From Arthrobacter terricola (lineage in GTDB: Bacteria > Actinomycetota > Actinomycetes > Actinomycetales > Micrococcaceae): a stretch of 64,000 nt of DNA. Positions within the stretch are counted from its first letter, which is position 1; each line of letters starts with the position of its first letter. The position numbers were made by a program, and so were the translations under genes. The notes under the pieces were generated by a model that worked only from the letters and a program-made list of their open reading frames with translations, did not search any database and was not told the DNA's origin. This document shows positions 25,853 to 33,876 of the stretch, in pieces. The stretch is taken from NCBI RefSeq assembly GCF_004354015.1, contig NZ_SMRU01000013.1, positions 91,279 through 155,278 on the forward strand, read 5' to 3'.

Positions 25853-25914
25853 GTTTTTGATTCCCCCAATATTGTTTTTCAAATGTGAACTATCTGAGCT
25901 GCGCGCCCACCGCT

Positions 25915-26859
25915 CTATTTCGAGGGCACGCCTGGGCAGCCTTCGCCCTGCGGGTTCTGGAGGCAGTTATCGGCATAGTTGCGCGTGACCGAGCGCCACA
26001 CACTCACAGTCTGCGCCGGGGAAGCGAACTCCCCCGTGCCCGGAATCGGCAAATCCGGGCCACCATTCACCGAATACGTGCCACGAAACATCGTCGAGAC
26101 CGACACCTGGAAATCACCGGTCTGCTTATACACATGGCTCGTACGCGTCTGCTCACCCCACCGCTCCTCCGGCAACGGGCCACCGGCAAACATCGTCGGC
26201 CCCAAACCACCGCCGTCCCCATACCCGTACGTGTAATCGGTCGGGGTCGCCACCACCCGCACCTTCTGCCCGAAGATCACCACATCGAACCGCTGCTCCA
26301 CCGCATCGGCAAACACGTTCGTCTCGGCACCCCTGAGCGTGTGCGGACTCGGCTGGATACCCAGAACGGCCGGCTTGATCGGCAGAGTCCGGAAATCCGA
26401 CAGAATCCTCCCGGCGAGCCTGGCCAACAGATCCTCCGGCTTTTGGTCGTACAAGCACGACGGACCATCATTGGGTGACTTCCAATCGGTCCAGGTCGGA
26501 TTCTCCAGGGCGCGCGGAGCGACCTTCCAGATCACCGCCGAACCGGGCTTCCCGCCCGGCTCCCGCGGCGGACACTGCAACTGACCCGGAAGACACTTCT
26601 TATCCAAGTCGTCCCCGACCTGACACTGCAAAACCGGTTTGTACTGGTTCGGGTCGTCACTGACCTCGCCGGCCAGCACGGGTACCATTTCGCCGGACTG
26701 AGGGTCACGGACCCACTTCGATGACCCAACACCGACGCCACCTCGTTTCAGGCCAACGTCTACCGGCGACGGCGAATCATTCGCGTGCGCCGCGCTGGCA
26801 AGCCCGACCAGCAGCGAAACGGACAACAACCCAACCGAAAGGGCTCCGAGATTGCGCAT
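25915..26859 (-). CDS. Secreted PKD-like domain protein, intact copy
   Basis: Exported protein of 314 residues with a signal peptide ending near AAHA (residue 26). The first half contains a cysteine-rich segment (LQCQVG, KKCLPGQLQCPPREPGG, GPSCLYD). The second half contains a PKD-like beta-sandwich signature (RTSHVYKQTGDFQVSVSTMFRGTYS). It ends NCLQNPQGEGCPG with two further cysteines. There is no lipobox or membrane anchor. It starts two bases after the stop of the DUF6318 gene, without a good Shine-Dalgarno, so translation is probably coupled. The two proteins may work together at the cell surface. The role is unknown. Confidence 0.8.
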   Translation of the reverse strand: MRNLGALSVGLLSVSLLVGLASAAHANDSPSPVDVGLKRGGVGVGSSKWVRDPQSGEMVPVLAGEVSDDPNQYKPVLQCQVGDDLDKKCLPGQLQCPPREPGGKPGSAVIWKVAPRALENPTWTDWKSPNDGPSCLYDQKPEDLLARLAGRILSDFRTLPIKPAVLGIQPSPHTLRGAETNVFADAVEQRFDVVIFGQKVRVVATPTDYTYGYGDGGGLGPTMFAGGPLPEERWGEQTRTSHVYKQTGDFQVSVSTMFRGTYSVNGGPDLPIPGTGEFASPAQTVSVWRSVTRNYADNCLQNPQGEGCPGVPSK

Positions 26860-26861
26860 TG

Positions 26862-27500
26862 CTAGTAAACCAATCCGAAGTCAATGAGTGTCCAACCATT
26901 TGGACCGAAGGCGGCTACCACTAGCATCGCCATATTTGAAGCTTCTGTTGGTTCTTGGAATAGGCTTCCGTCCGCACTGCGGATCTCGATCAATTGTTGG
27001 ATTGCCTGAACCGTCACCTGCGAAGACTTACCCTCTTCAGTTTTCCCTTCCACTAGCGGCGTCTCAATACGCCCGCCGACGATCCATTTGCCGTCAGACC
27101 AAGCGGCGGCGATGGCTTTTTCCTGGTTTGCACAAAGGCCGCAGTTCGGACCCGACAGCCTCTGGACATCGGTGAGGTCCCCCGTCTCGTAGGCGTACGA
27201 AAGCACCTGGTACCAATACCGGGCAAACGCCTCCAGCCCTTCTTTGCTATTCGCCTTCGCAGCCTCCGGCAGCACCGGAACCGGTACGTTCTCCGCCCTG
27301 CCGGTGGAAGTCGCAGGCTTGTAGGCGGCAACTGGAGTCGGCGTCGGCGTGGCCGTGACACTGGGCGAAGCACTCGAACGTCCGGTCTGCGACGCTTCGG
27401 GTGGGTCGCCCGGAGCACAGCCAGTGAGACCCAACATCACCCCGACCACAGCAATGGCAAAGAACCGGGCGCGAAAAGAAATGGACGTGCTTGAATTCAT
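26862..27500 (-). CDS. DUF6318 family lipoprotein, copy 1
   Basis: Lipoprotein of 212 residues with lipobox LTGC, a Thr/Pro-rich linker, and the DUF6318 domain (ENVPVPVLPEAAKA, FARYWYQVLSYAYETGDLTDVQ, CGLCAN, KWIVGGRIETP, FGPNGWTLIDFGL). The ATG has ATTGGGGGA upstream, the same leader seen before copy 2 and before the exonuclease VII-like gene. It leads the intact pair with the PKD-like gene. The C-terminal 150 residues are nearly the same as copy 2, while signal and linker have diverged, as expected for a duplication under selection for the domain only. Confidence 0.85.
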   Translation of the reverse strand: MNSSTSISFRARFFAIAVVGVMLGLTGCAPGDPPEASQTGRSSASPSVTATPTPTPVAAYKPATSTGRAENVPVPVLPEAAKANSKEGLEAFARYWYQVLSYAYETGDLTDVQRLSGPNCGLCANQEKAIAAAWSDGKWIVGGRIETPLVEGKTEEGKSSQVTVQAIQQLIEIRSADGSLFQEPTEASNMAMLVVAAFGPNGWTLIDFGLVY

Positions 27501-27687
27501 GGCTGCTATCCCCCAATAGTGTTGTGCCTGAGCATCAGGGTAGCTGAAGTTCCGGGTAGGCGTCGAAAGTTATCCACAGGCCCAAGATGACACTGGTCGC
27601 CTGGCCTCGTATCCCCACGCCCGAACACGCCGACGCCCGGGCTGTTCTTTGCCGTGCACGAAACCCCGGAAGGGCCCACCCACGACG

Positions 27688-27966
27688 CTAGTCCGCGCGG
27701 CGTCCGCGTCCTCCGCGAGCGTTGACGAAGTCCGTCGCATCGTTCACGGTAGGCGCATCCGGGTAGATGCTTCGAGTCTCCGCGCGTTGGTTTTTGGTAC
27801 GAATCCAGTCGCCGGGATGCAACTTCGGAACAATTTTCGCGATAGCCAAAGCGCCATACATCAGAGTGTTGATCGCCACAAAAGTAGCCAAAATGGCGAA
27901 CCAATCAGAATGCAGGATTCCCTCTGGGAACAAGAGACCGGTGGGGACGGCTGTTGAAATCGCCAT
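27688..27966 (-). CDS. Small membrane protein coupled to the glycosyltransferase
   Basis: Protein of 92 residues with one hydrophobic segment (about residues 22-45: DWFAILATFVAINTLMYGALAIAKI) and a hydrophilic, Arg-rich C-terminal half. It starts two bases after the stop of the glycosyltransferase gene, so it is almost certainly cotranscribed and translationally coupled. It is not recognised by family. A small accessory subunit of the synthase is a reasonable guess from context alone. Confidence 0.6.
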   Translation of the reverse strand: MAISTAVPTGLLFPEGILHSDWFAILATFVAINTLMYGALAIAKIVPKLHPGDWIRTKNQRAETRSIYPDAPTVNDATDFVNARGGRGRRAD

Positions 27967-27968
27967 GG

Positions 27969-29402
27969 CTATTTTGTCTTCCCGGCCTCTGCGCTTTGTG
28001 AATGGTTAAGATGCTTCCACTTGGCTTGCTTGCCCAAGGAGATATCAATGATTCCCTTGACATAAACCACATTCAGGAACATGTCGAAGAACAATTCAGG
28101 AAAGAGCGTGGCGGCCAGGATACGGGCACGCCAGCCACCCCTCCACGCGGTGACCACGCGTTCCAGCGAGAAAACGACGCCGATTCCCAACCAAAACGGA
28201 AACCACACCCAAGTATCCAAAGACAGGACCATCATGAGGATGAGCAATAGATAAGCGCTGAGCGCAATGACCCCGTAACCGATGCCAAACTGCTGAGCCC
28301 AGTAGCGGATGGTTTGGGGCGTCGCGCCGTAAGCGCCAAGGTTTTCGAGGGCTCCCCGCTGCCAGCGAAGGCGCTGCGCCCACAAAGTGCGGAAATTCGG
28401 CATCAATTCCGTTACCACTGTGCATTCCATGGGCGAGATCATGAGACCACCCAGGGACTTCAACGCAATGGTCAATTCGTTGTCCTCGGTCAACGACGCC
28501 GTGTCATAGACATCTCCGTTGATTCCCGGAATGGACGTGCCGCGACTCTGTGCCACTGTGCGCAGGGCGCGTGGTCGGAAGATCGAGGCCGTGCCGGTGA
28601 GGACAAAAACGCGCCCACGCCTGCGGCCGATGTCGCGGGAGTAGCGTATGTATTCGTTGCGCTGGAACTGGCCGATCATGCCGTGGCCTTCTTCGCCGTA
28701 GAAGAGTCCGCCGACTGCCATCAATGCCCTGTCATTCGTCAGCCTGGATACCGCCACTTCCAGGAAACCGTCGTCGAGGCGGGTGTCAGCGTCCATGACC
28801 ATTACGACGTCGTTATCCCCTTGGCCGGGCAGCAGCCACTTGAGCGCCTGGTTCAGGGCTCCGGCCTTCTTCTTCGTATTGTTTACGGATTCAAAGACCT
28901 CGACACCTGCTTTTCGGGCGAGGGTTACAGTCGAATCCGTGCAATTGTCGGCCACGACAATGATCCGGTCCGGAGGATGCGACTGAGCCATAAGCGATGC
29001 AATTGTGGACGGCAGTGAAACTTCCTCGTTGTGCGCAGGAATCAACACAGTGACCGAAACCGGCCCTGCGTATACTCCACGGGTCTCCGCCATGACAATC
29101 TTCGGGGCCAAGGGAGTCTGGGGATTTGCTGAGCGTCGGGACCTGTTGGCAATTCGGCGTTCCAACAATGCCACTCCTGCGGACAACAAAAGCGCAAAAG
29201 CGATGGCGGTGAGGATCACCCTCGGCTCTGGTGCCTCCGAGTCGTACAGAACCTTCCAAACACCGAGGACGATGCCTTCAGCGCGCGACTCAACCGCGGA
29301 ATTTCCGGTCGACGCAATAGCGAACCATAATAGTGCGGCTGCACCTCCCACAGTGACCGCGATGACAATGCCCACCATGCGCTGAAACAGCCCTCGACCC
29401 AT
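27969..29402 (-). CDS. Processive family 2 glycosyltransferase, membrane
   Basis: Membrane glycosyltransferase of 477 residues (GT2, cellulose/PNAG-synthase-like). Two N-terminal hydrophobic segments precede the cytoplasmic catalytic domain: VTVLIPAHNEE, a VVADNCTD strand, DADT near residue 202, a TEDNEL motif near 307 carrying the catalytic acid, and QRLRW near 344, the QxxRW signature of processive enzymes. Two or three further helices follow. It probably makes and exports a surface polysaccharide; the sugar is unknown. I chose the ATG at 29402, where homology starts. A TAGCAT -10-like box seven bases upstream and no Shine-Dalgarno suggest a leaderless message; the longer open frame upstream lacks family similarity. 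Confidence 0.8.
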   Translation of the reverse strand: MGRGLFQRMVGIVIAVTVGGAAALLWFAIASTGNSAVESRAEGIVLGVWKVLYDSEAPEPRVILTAIAFALLLSAGVALLERRIANRSRRSANPQTPLAPKIVMAETRGVYAGPVSVTVLIPAHNEEVSLPSTIASLMAQSHPPDRIIVVADNCTDSTVTLARKAGVEVFESVNNTKKKAGALNQALKWLLPGQGDNDVVMVMDADTRLDDGFLEVAVSRLTNDRALMAVGGLFYGEEGHGMIGQFQRNEYIRYSRDIGRRRGRVFVLTGTASIFRPRALRTVAQSRGTSIPGINGDVYDTASLTEDNELTIALKSLGGLMISPMECTVVTELMPNFRTLWAQRLRWQRGALENLGAYGATPQTIRYWAQQFGIGYGVIALSAYLLLILMMVLSLDTWVWFPFWLGIGVVFSLERVVTAWRGGWRARILAATLFPELFFDMFLNVVYVKGIIDISLGKQAKWKHLNHSQSAEAGKTK

Positions 29403-29511
29403 GGTCGAAATGCTAGCAACTACCAAACTTGGAAAATAATCGCCGTAATGTACCGCCGGTGGCTTTTCAAACGCGGCGAACCTGGCAGGGGCGGCGTGCT
29501 TAGACTGGGGT

Positions 29512-29979
29512 ATGGGCGAGAGCCGGGACTTGCTGACGCCGGAGCAACGCAGCCGGAACATGTCCAAGATCCGGGGCAAGAACACCAAACCGGAGCTCTT
29601 GGTTCGCAAAATCCTGCACGCCAAGGGTTACCGATACAGGCTCCATGGGAACGCGGCGGGCGGGAAACTCCCCGGCAGTCCGGACTTGGTGTTTGCCAGC
29701 CGGCACAAGGTCATTTTCGTCAACGGCTGCTTCTGGCATTTCCATGACTGCAAGGCCGGGCTGCATGCTCCCACGGCCAACGCGGATTTCTGGGAAGCCA
29801 AGCGGAACCGCACCCGGGAGCGGGACGCGGCCCAGCGCGAAAAGTTACAGGAATCGGGTTGGGCTGTACTCACTGTCTGGGAGTGCGAATTGCGGGACCG
29901 TTCGGCTTTGGAGGATCAGCTCACACGGTTCCTCGACGGCGACCAAACAGGAAATAACTCAGAGGCCCAAAGAAATTGA
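29512..29979 (+). CDS. vsr: Very short patch repair (Vsr) endonuclease
   Basis: Protein of 155 residues. Vsr nicks next to T:G mismatches that arise by deamination of 5-methylcytosine. Motifs: LLTPEQRSRNMSKIRGKNTKPEL, the catalytic strand GSPDLVF with its Asp, VIFVNGCFWHFHDC with the His/Cys metal site, and the closing WAVLTVWECEL. Length is standard. No cytosine methyltransferase gene lies beside it, which is unusual because vsr normally accompanies one. It is followed by genes on the other strand, overlapping the PLDc_N-like gene by 59 bases at the 3' end. McrBC lies just beyond. Confidence 0.9.
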   Translation: MGESRDLLTPEQRSRNMSKIRGKNTKPELLVRKILHAKGYRYRLHGNAAGGKLPGSPDLVFASRHKVIFVNGCFWHFHDCKAGLHAPTANADFWEAKRNRTRERDAAQREKLQESGWAVLTVWECELRDRSALEDQLTRFLDGDQTGNNSEAQRN

Positions 29980-30154
29980 TGAAGCTCGCGGCCCGCCACA
30001 GGACCTTGCTCCCCCGAATGTCCGACGCCGGCGTCTTGGTAATGCTGCGTTGCGCGGCAATCAGCAGTGCTATTTGACCAGCGCCAACCACTGCCATTCC
30101 GAAGCGTTGCCCCGGGGTCATGTCCTTCCAGGATTTCTTCTTCTTGTTTCGCAT
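29921..30154 (-). CDS. Small membrane protein, PLDc_N-like
   Basis: Protein of 77 residues: a lysine-rich N-terminus, one membrane segment (GMAVVGAGQIALLIAAQ) and a second one (FINFFGPLSYFLFGRR). The ending INFFGPLSYFLFGRR is the signature of PLD-nuclease N-terminal-like small membrane proteins, common in Arthrobacter-like genomes. GGAGG is well placed before the ATG. The last 59 bases overlap the end of vsr on the opposite strand. The function is unknown. Confidence 0.75.
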   Translation of the reverse strand: MRNKKKKSWKDMTPGQRFGMAVVGAGQIALLIAAQRSITKTPASDIRGSKVLWRAASFINFFGPLSYFLFGRRRGTV

Positions 30155-30187
30155 TGTGCCTCCATCTGCTGTGCCTGCTCCTTCAGG

Positions 30188-31591
30188 CTAGCCTGACGCC
30201 CCTCCCGAAGGAACCGCCAAAGCTTGCCTTACGACTTCTCCCCACGATTGCTGGACCAAATCGTCGACGGCGGCCAGGATGTCCGCGGGCGGCAAGGAGA
30301 GGTCGAGGGGGTACTCCACGATATCGATATCCGTGTTGAGGATCCGCCGCAGTTTCATCTCGCCCTTTCCGGCGTAGACGAGCCACGCCGTGGGCACCTG
30401 CAGCGCTGTGCAGTAGGCCAGCATTTGATAGTGATCGGCGTTGAGCGAAGCTCCGGAATCCGTGGCTGCTTTGTATTTGGAGTCGTACACCACAACCGGC
30501 CTGCCACCAAGGAAATGGACTGCGTCGGGGCGCACTGTCAGCCGGTCGGAATCGCGAACTGCCTCGTTGAGCGTGGCGCCGTACTGAAGCCGCATTTCGC
30601 CGGGGTGCGCCCTCATGGCCTTGCGCATTGCGAGACCCACGAATTCCTTGAAAACACTGGACATGTCCACCACGAACGACGCTGTTTGCTGTCTCCCCTC
30701 CCCTGCCTCCGCGGAGGCATTGCGAAGGATGACCTCCGCAAGGCGAAGCACGGCATGGTAGCGGAGGTTCATCCGGCTGGCCCGCCACCGCGGAAGGGGC
30801 GCGCCGGACTGCAGCCGAGTGACGGCGTCGAGCTTTCCCTTAAGCTGCCGCAGGCGGCTGAGGACATTGCTCCGCACGCCGGGGACCTTGCACATCCGCT
30901 CGAGGGCGGCCCGGAGGATGCGGTTTTCGGCAATGTCCTCGGTGAATTCGTCGTACGAGACTTCGAGCGGAACCAGCATGCCGGGACGGCGCGAAATCTG
31001 GTCCGAAATCCGAATCCGGCCCTTGACCGTCCGCAGCGACTCGTCCACCGTCAGGTACCCCTGCAGCGGACCACGGCTCAGTGCACGCTCGGCCAGTTGC
31101 GCAAGGGACTCCGCCAGGGCGCTCCACAAATCCTGGTGTTCGACGGCAGCCACCGAGTCTTCGCGGAAACCCTGGTCCCCCGCGTAGCTGAGCAGGAACA
31201 GGAGGCGACTGAGGCCCAACCGGTCTTTTGGCCGCACCTCGAACTGTACCGTGGGCGTGCGGACAGAACCGACCTTCCCGACGGGTTCGATCCTGTAAAG
31301 CCCCATTCCCATGGGCGAGGCTTTCGCGAGGCCGCTTGAGTTCAAGAGCGCGGCGGAATCCGGATCCAGCTTCTCCACGATGCCGCCGGAGAGCTCGTCC
31401 ATCACGACGTGCCGGACGGCGGCCACGCCTGAAGCAGACGGCCGCGCGGCACCAAGAGCGGACGGCCGCGCCGCCGAAACCACGGACGAACGTGCCGGAG
31501 GCCGGGCCCCCGCGGACCTCCCCGACCCCGCAGCCTTCCCGATTTCCGGAGGACGCGATGGCCGCGGCGGAGCTGACTTAGCGCGTCGCAA
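30188..31591 (-). CDS. mcrC: McrC-type nuclease subunit of McrBC
   Basis: Up to 467 residues. McrC is the nuclease partner of the McrB GTPase in type IV restriction of modified DNA. The C-terminal part has the PD-(D/E)XK core: RPDAVHF near residue 357 and VVYDSKYKAA near 372. Ahead of it are the McrC N-terminal region (VRPKDRLGLSRLLFLLSYAGD) and a helical middle (EYTEDIAENRILRAALERM-like). The annotated start is TTG and overlaps the mcrB stop by 14 bases. The first ~60 residues are Ala/Pro/Arg/Ser low complexity, so a later start such as the GTG-ATG before DELSGG is possible. Confidence 0.85.
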   Translation of the reverse strand: MRRAKSAPPRPSRPPEIGKAAGSGRSAGARPPARSSVVSAARPSALGAARPSASGVAAVRHVVMDELSGGIVEKLDPDSAALLNSSGLAKASPMGMGLYRIEPVGKVGSVRTPTVQFEVRPKDRLGLSRLLFLLSYAGDQGFREDSVAAVEHQDLWSALAESLAQLAERALSRGPLQGYLTVDESLRTVKGRIRISDQISRRPGMLVPLEVSYDEFTEDIAENRILRAALERMCKVPGVRSNVLSRLRQLKGKLDAVTRLQSGAPLPRWRASRMNLRYHAVLRLAEVILRNASAEAGEGRQQTASFVVDMSSVFKEFVGLAMRKAMRAHPGEMRLQYGATLNEAVRDSDRLTVRPDAVHFLGGRPVVVYDSKYKAATDSGASLNADHYQMLAYCTALQVPTAWLVYAGKGEMKLRRILNTDIDIVEYPLDLSLPPADILAAVDDLVQQSWGEVVRQALAVPSGGASG

Positions 31592-33812
31592 GTCGACCCA
31601 ACAACTGGTCCAGCCCGAAGCGCTCTTCCAACTGAGCCCGGTTCAATTGCCCGTGGTAGTGCTCTTCGAGGAGCGGCATGAGCTCGTACTTCCAGATCCT
31701 GCGCAGCCCGGCGGGATCCTGGGCCGCGTTCTTCATGAAGTAGGAGGGACCGATCATCAGGTCGCGGTCCCAGTCGTCGATCGAATCGTTCAAGGCGTCG
31801 AGCAGGTCCGCATTGACGGTGTCCAGGCCACGGGCCTCGAGGAAGCGACGCAGCGAACCCTTGATGGGCTCAACCTTGGGATGCAGTTCGACGAAAGCAA
31901 ACCGGCGCCGAATAGCCGCGTCCATCATGGCAATGGAACGGTCGGCCGTATTCATGGTGCCGATGATGTACAGATTGTCCGGCAAGCTGAACGGCTCGTT
32001 GGGGCTGTACTGCAGGTAGATGCGGTCGTCGCGGTACTCGAGCAGGAAATACAGCTCTCCGAACACCTTGGCGAGGTTGGCACGGTTCATCTCGTCGATG
32101 ATGAGGAAATACGGCTTGTTCGAGTTCCCCGGCTTCGCTGCTTCTTCGGCCAGGCGACGCAGCGGCCCGGCGACGAGCTTGAAAGACACCTGGCCGTCGT
32201 CGGTTTTGTCCGGCCGGAAACCTTCGAAGAAGTCCTCGTAGGCGTAGGACGGATGGAACTGCACCAGCTTGACGCGCTCGTCGGTGCTGTCGCCCGCGAG
32301 TTCGGCGGCCAAATGCTTCGCGAGGTAGGTCTTGCCCGTTCCGGGAGGGCCATAGAGCACTAGCTGGCGGTTTTCCTCGAGGAGGTCGGCAATTTCCTTC
32401 AGCGGCCCGAGCTCCATGTGGAGTGAATCCGCGAACTCTTCGGTGAGCGGCCGGAACCCTTCAATGACGGGCTCGACGGCGGTGTCCGCGGCGGCGGTGT
32501 CCTCGCCGTCGGACTCTGCTTCCGCGGGCAGGAGGGACTGCAGCGACTGGATGACCTTGGTGACATCCACGACGATCCCCGCGGTGGCTAGTTGGCGCTG
32601 GACGTGGCGCGGGGCCTCGGCAATGGGGTGGGTTTCGTCGAACCAACGGACCTTGCGCCGCAGCCGACGGTTATCCTCGTTGTGTTCCGCTTCGCCGAGG
32701 ATGACGCCGATCCGCACCGCGCCAGCGTGCTGGAACAGCGCGAGGTCGCCCGGCTTCATGACGGTGAGGAACGCGAAAACGGCGGTCTTCATGTCCTCGC
32801 GTTCAACGTAGCCAAGGTGCTTGTAGTCCTCATCCACAGCATGCTGCACTACGCCCGCGGTAACGCCCGGGTTAAGTTCGCGGAGGTGTTCGACATCGAG
32901 CGTCGCCTTCTCCTCCGCCTGCCACGCGGCGAGCAACTCGGCGGAATCCTGGTGCGTGCGCAGCAACCAGGCCCTGCGGCCGGGGTCGCCTACCTTGCGC
33001 CATTGGCTGACCAGTTGGCGATGGTACCAATCGATGCGTTGGCCTGCCTGTTCGTCGAGGTGCAGGCGGATCCGGTGGACATCCGCAGTGATGTCTTCCT
33101 CGGAATCTCCCTTGGCACCGCCCACCAGCGAGGCAAACGCGTCGCGGATTTCCCGACGCTCCACATCCGCCACTACCGGTTCGAAGTAGCTGGGCCACGC
33201 CAAGTATTCGATGCTTCGTCGGATGGCCGCCTGGTCGTCCGGGGTTGCCGCAGCAAGCTCATGGAACTTCAACGGATCCTTGAGGGCTTTCGCAATGCTC
33301 GCGTTCGACTGGCCATCCACGTGGGCCACGAAGCGGCAGAGCCAGGCCAACTGGTCCCACAGGGTCCAATTGAATTCCGCGGTACGGTCGCGGATCACGC
33401 CGTGGTCGGTCATCCCCTGGTAGAGCTCGACGGGCAGCTCAATGGGAGGCTCGATCCAAGACGCAGCCTCGGCAACGCGGGCGCGCTTCACCTTGAGGGA
33501 TTTGACCTCATGGGCGAGCGGCAGGGACTGGAGGAACAGAAGTTCGACGGCGAGCAGCTTGGCTTCGCGCGACGCTCCTTCCAGGTTCTGCCGCAAATTG
33601 GTCATCATGGGTGCTTTCGGGTCCGATGCGCCGCGTTCCAAGCGTTCAAGAAGCTCGGCGGCGGCGTCGACCGTCCATGTGCGTGTTCCGGCGTCGAGCG
33701 CCGAGGCTTTCCCCTGGAGCCCCGGGCCCAGCACGAACCACGCTGCATCTTCGATCTCCTTGGAGATACCGGGGGCACGGGTCAGTGGGGCTTTGGTGGA
33801 GGGAGTCACCAT
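31578..33812 (-). CDS. mcrB: McrB-type GTPase subunit of McrBC
   Basis: Protein of 744 residues. The N-terminal ~450 residues are variable and probably hold the DNA-recognition part, including a region around VMKPGDLALFQHAGAVRIGVI. The AAA+ motor follows: GPPGTGKTYL near 490 (Walker A), FLIIDEMNRANLAKVFGE near 570 (Walker B with the MNR typical of McrB) and IGTMNTADRSIAMMD near 617, the McrB signature. It overlaps mcrC by 14 bases. McrBC complexes cut DNA carrying modified cytosines; the modification recognised here cannot be deduced. The neighbouring vsr fits a theme of handling modified cytosine. Confidence 0.9.
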   Translation of the reverse strand: MVTPSTKAPLTRAPGISKEIEDAAWFVLGPGLQGKASALDAGTRTWTVDAAAELLERLERGASDPKAPMMTNLRQNLEGASREAKLLAVELLFLQSLPLAHEVKSLKVKRARVAEAASWIEPPIELPVELYQGMTDHGVIRDRTAEFNWTLWDQLAWLCRFVAHVDGQSNASIAKALKDPLKFHELAAATPDDQAAIRRSIEYLAWPSYFEPVVADVERREIRDAFASLVGGAKGDSEEDITADVHRIRLHLDEQAGQRIDWYHRQLVSQWRKVGDPGRRAWLLRTHQDSAELLAAWQAEEKATLDVEHLRELNPGVTAGVVQHAVDEDYKHLGYVEREDMKTAVFAFLTVMKPGDLALFQHAGAVRIGVILGEAEHNEDNRRLRRKVRWFDETHPIAEAPRHVQRQLATAGIVVDVTKVIQSLQSLLPAEAESDGEDTAAADTAVEPVIEGFRPLTEEFADSLHMELGPLKEIADLLEENRQLVLYGPPGTGKTYLAKHLAAELAGDSTDERVKLVQFHPSYAYEDFFEGFRPDKTDDGQVSFKLVAGPLRRLAEEAAKPGNSNKPYFLIIDEMNRANLAKVFGELYFLLEYRDDRIYLQYSPNEPFSLPDNLYIIGTMNTADRSIAMMDAAIRRRFAFVELHPKVEPIKGSLRRFLEARGLDTVNADLLDALNDSIDDWDRDLMIGPSYFMKNAAQDPAGLRRIWKYELMPLLEEHYHGQLNRAQLEERFGLDQLLGRLATR

Positions 33813-33876
33813 GCCAACTTACATGGTTTAGCTGGGTACGGGCATCCGGAAGCCCGGCATCCAAGGAGCCACCAAG

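Noticed and set aside
27570..27578. TTATCCACA, a perfect DnaA box
   Set aside because: It is single, with no cluster of boxes, AT-rich unwinding region or dnaA/dnaN genes nearby, so there is no case for a replication origin.
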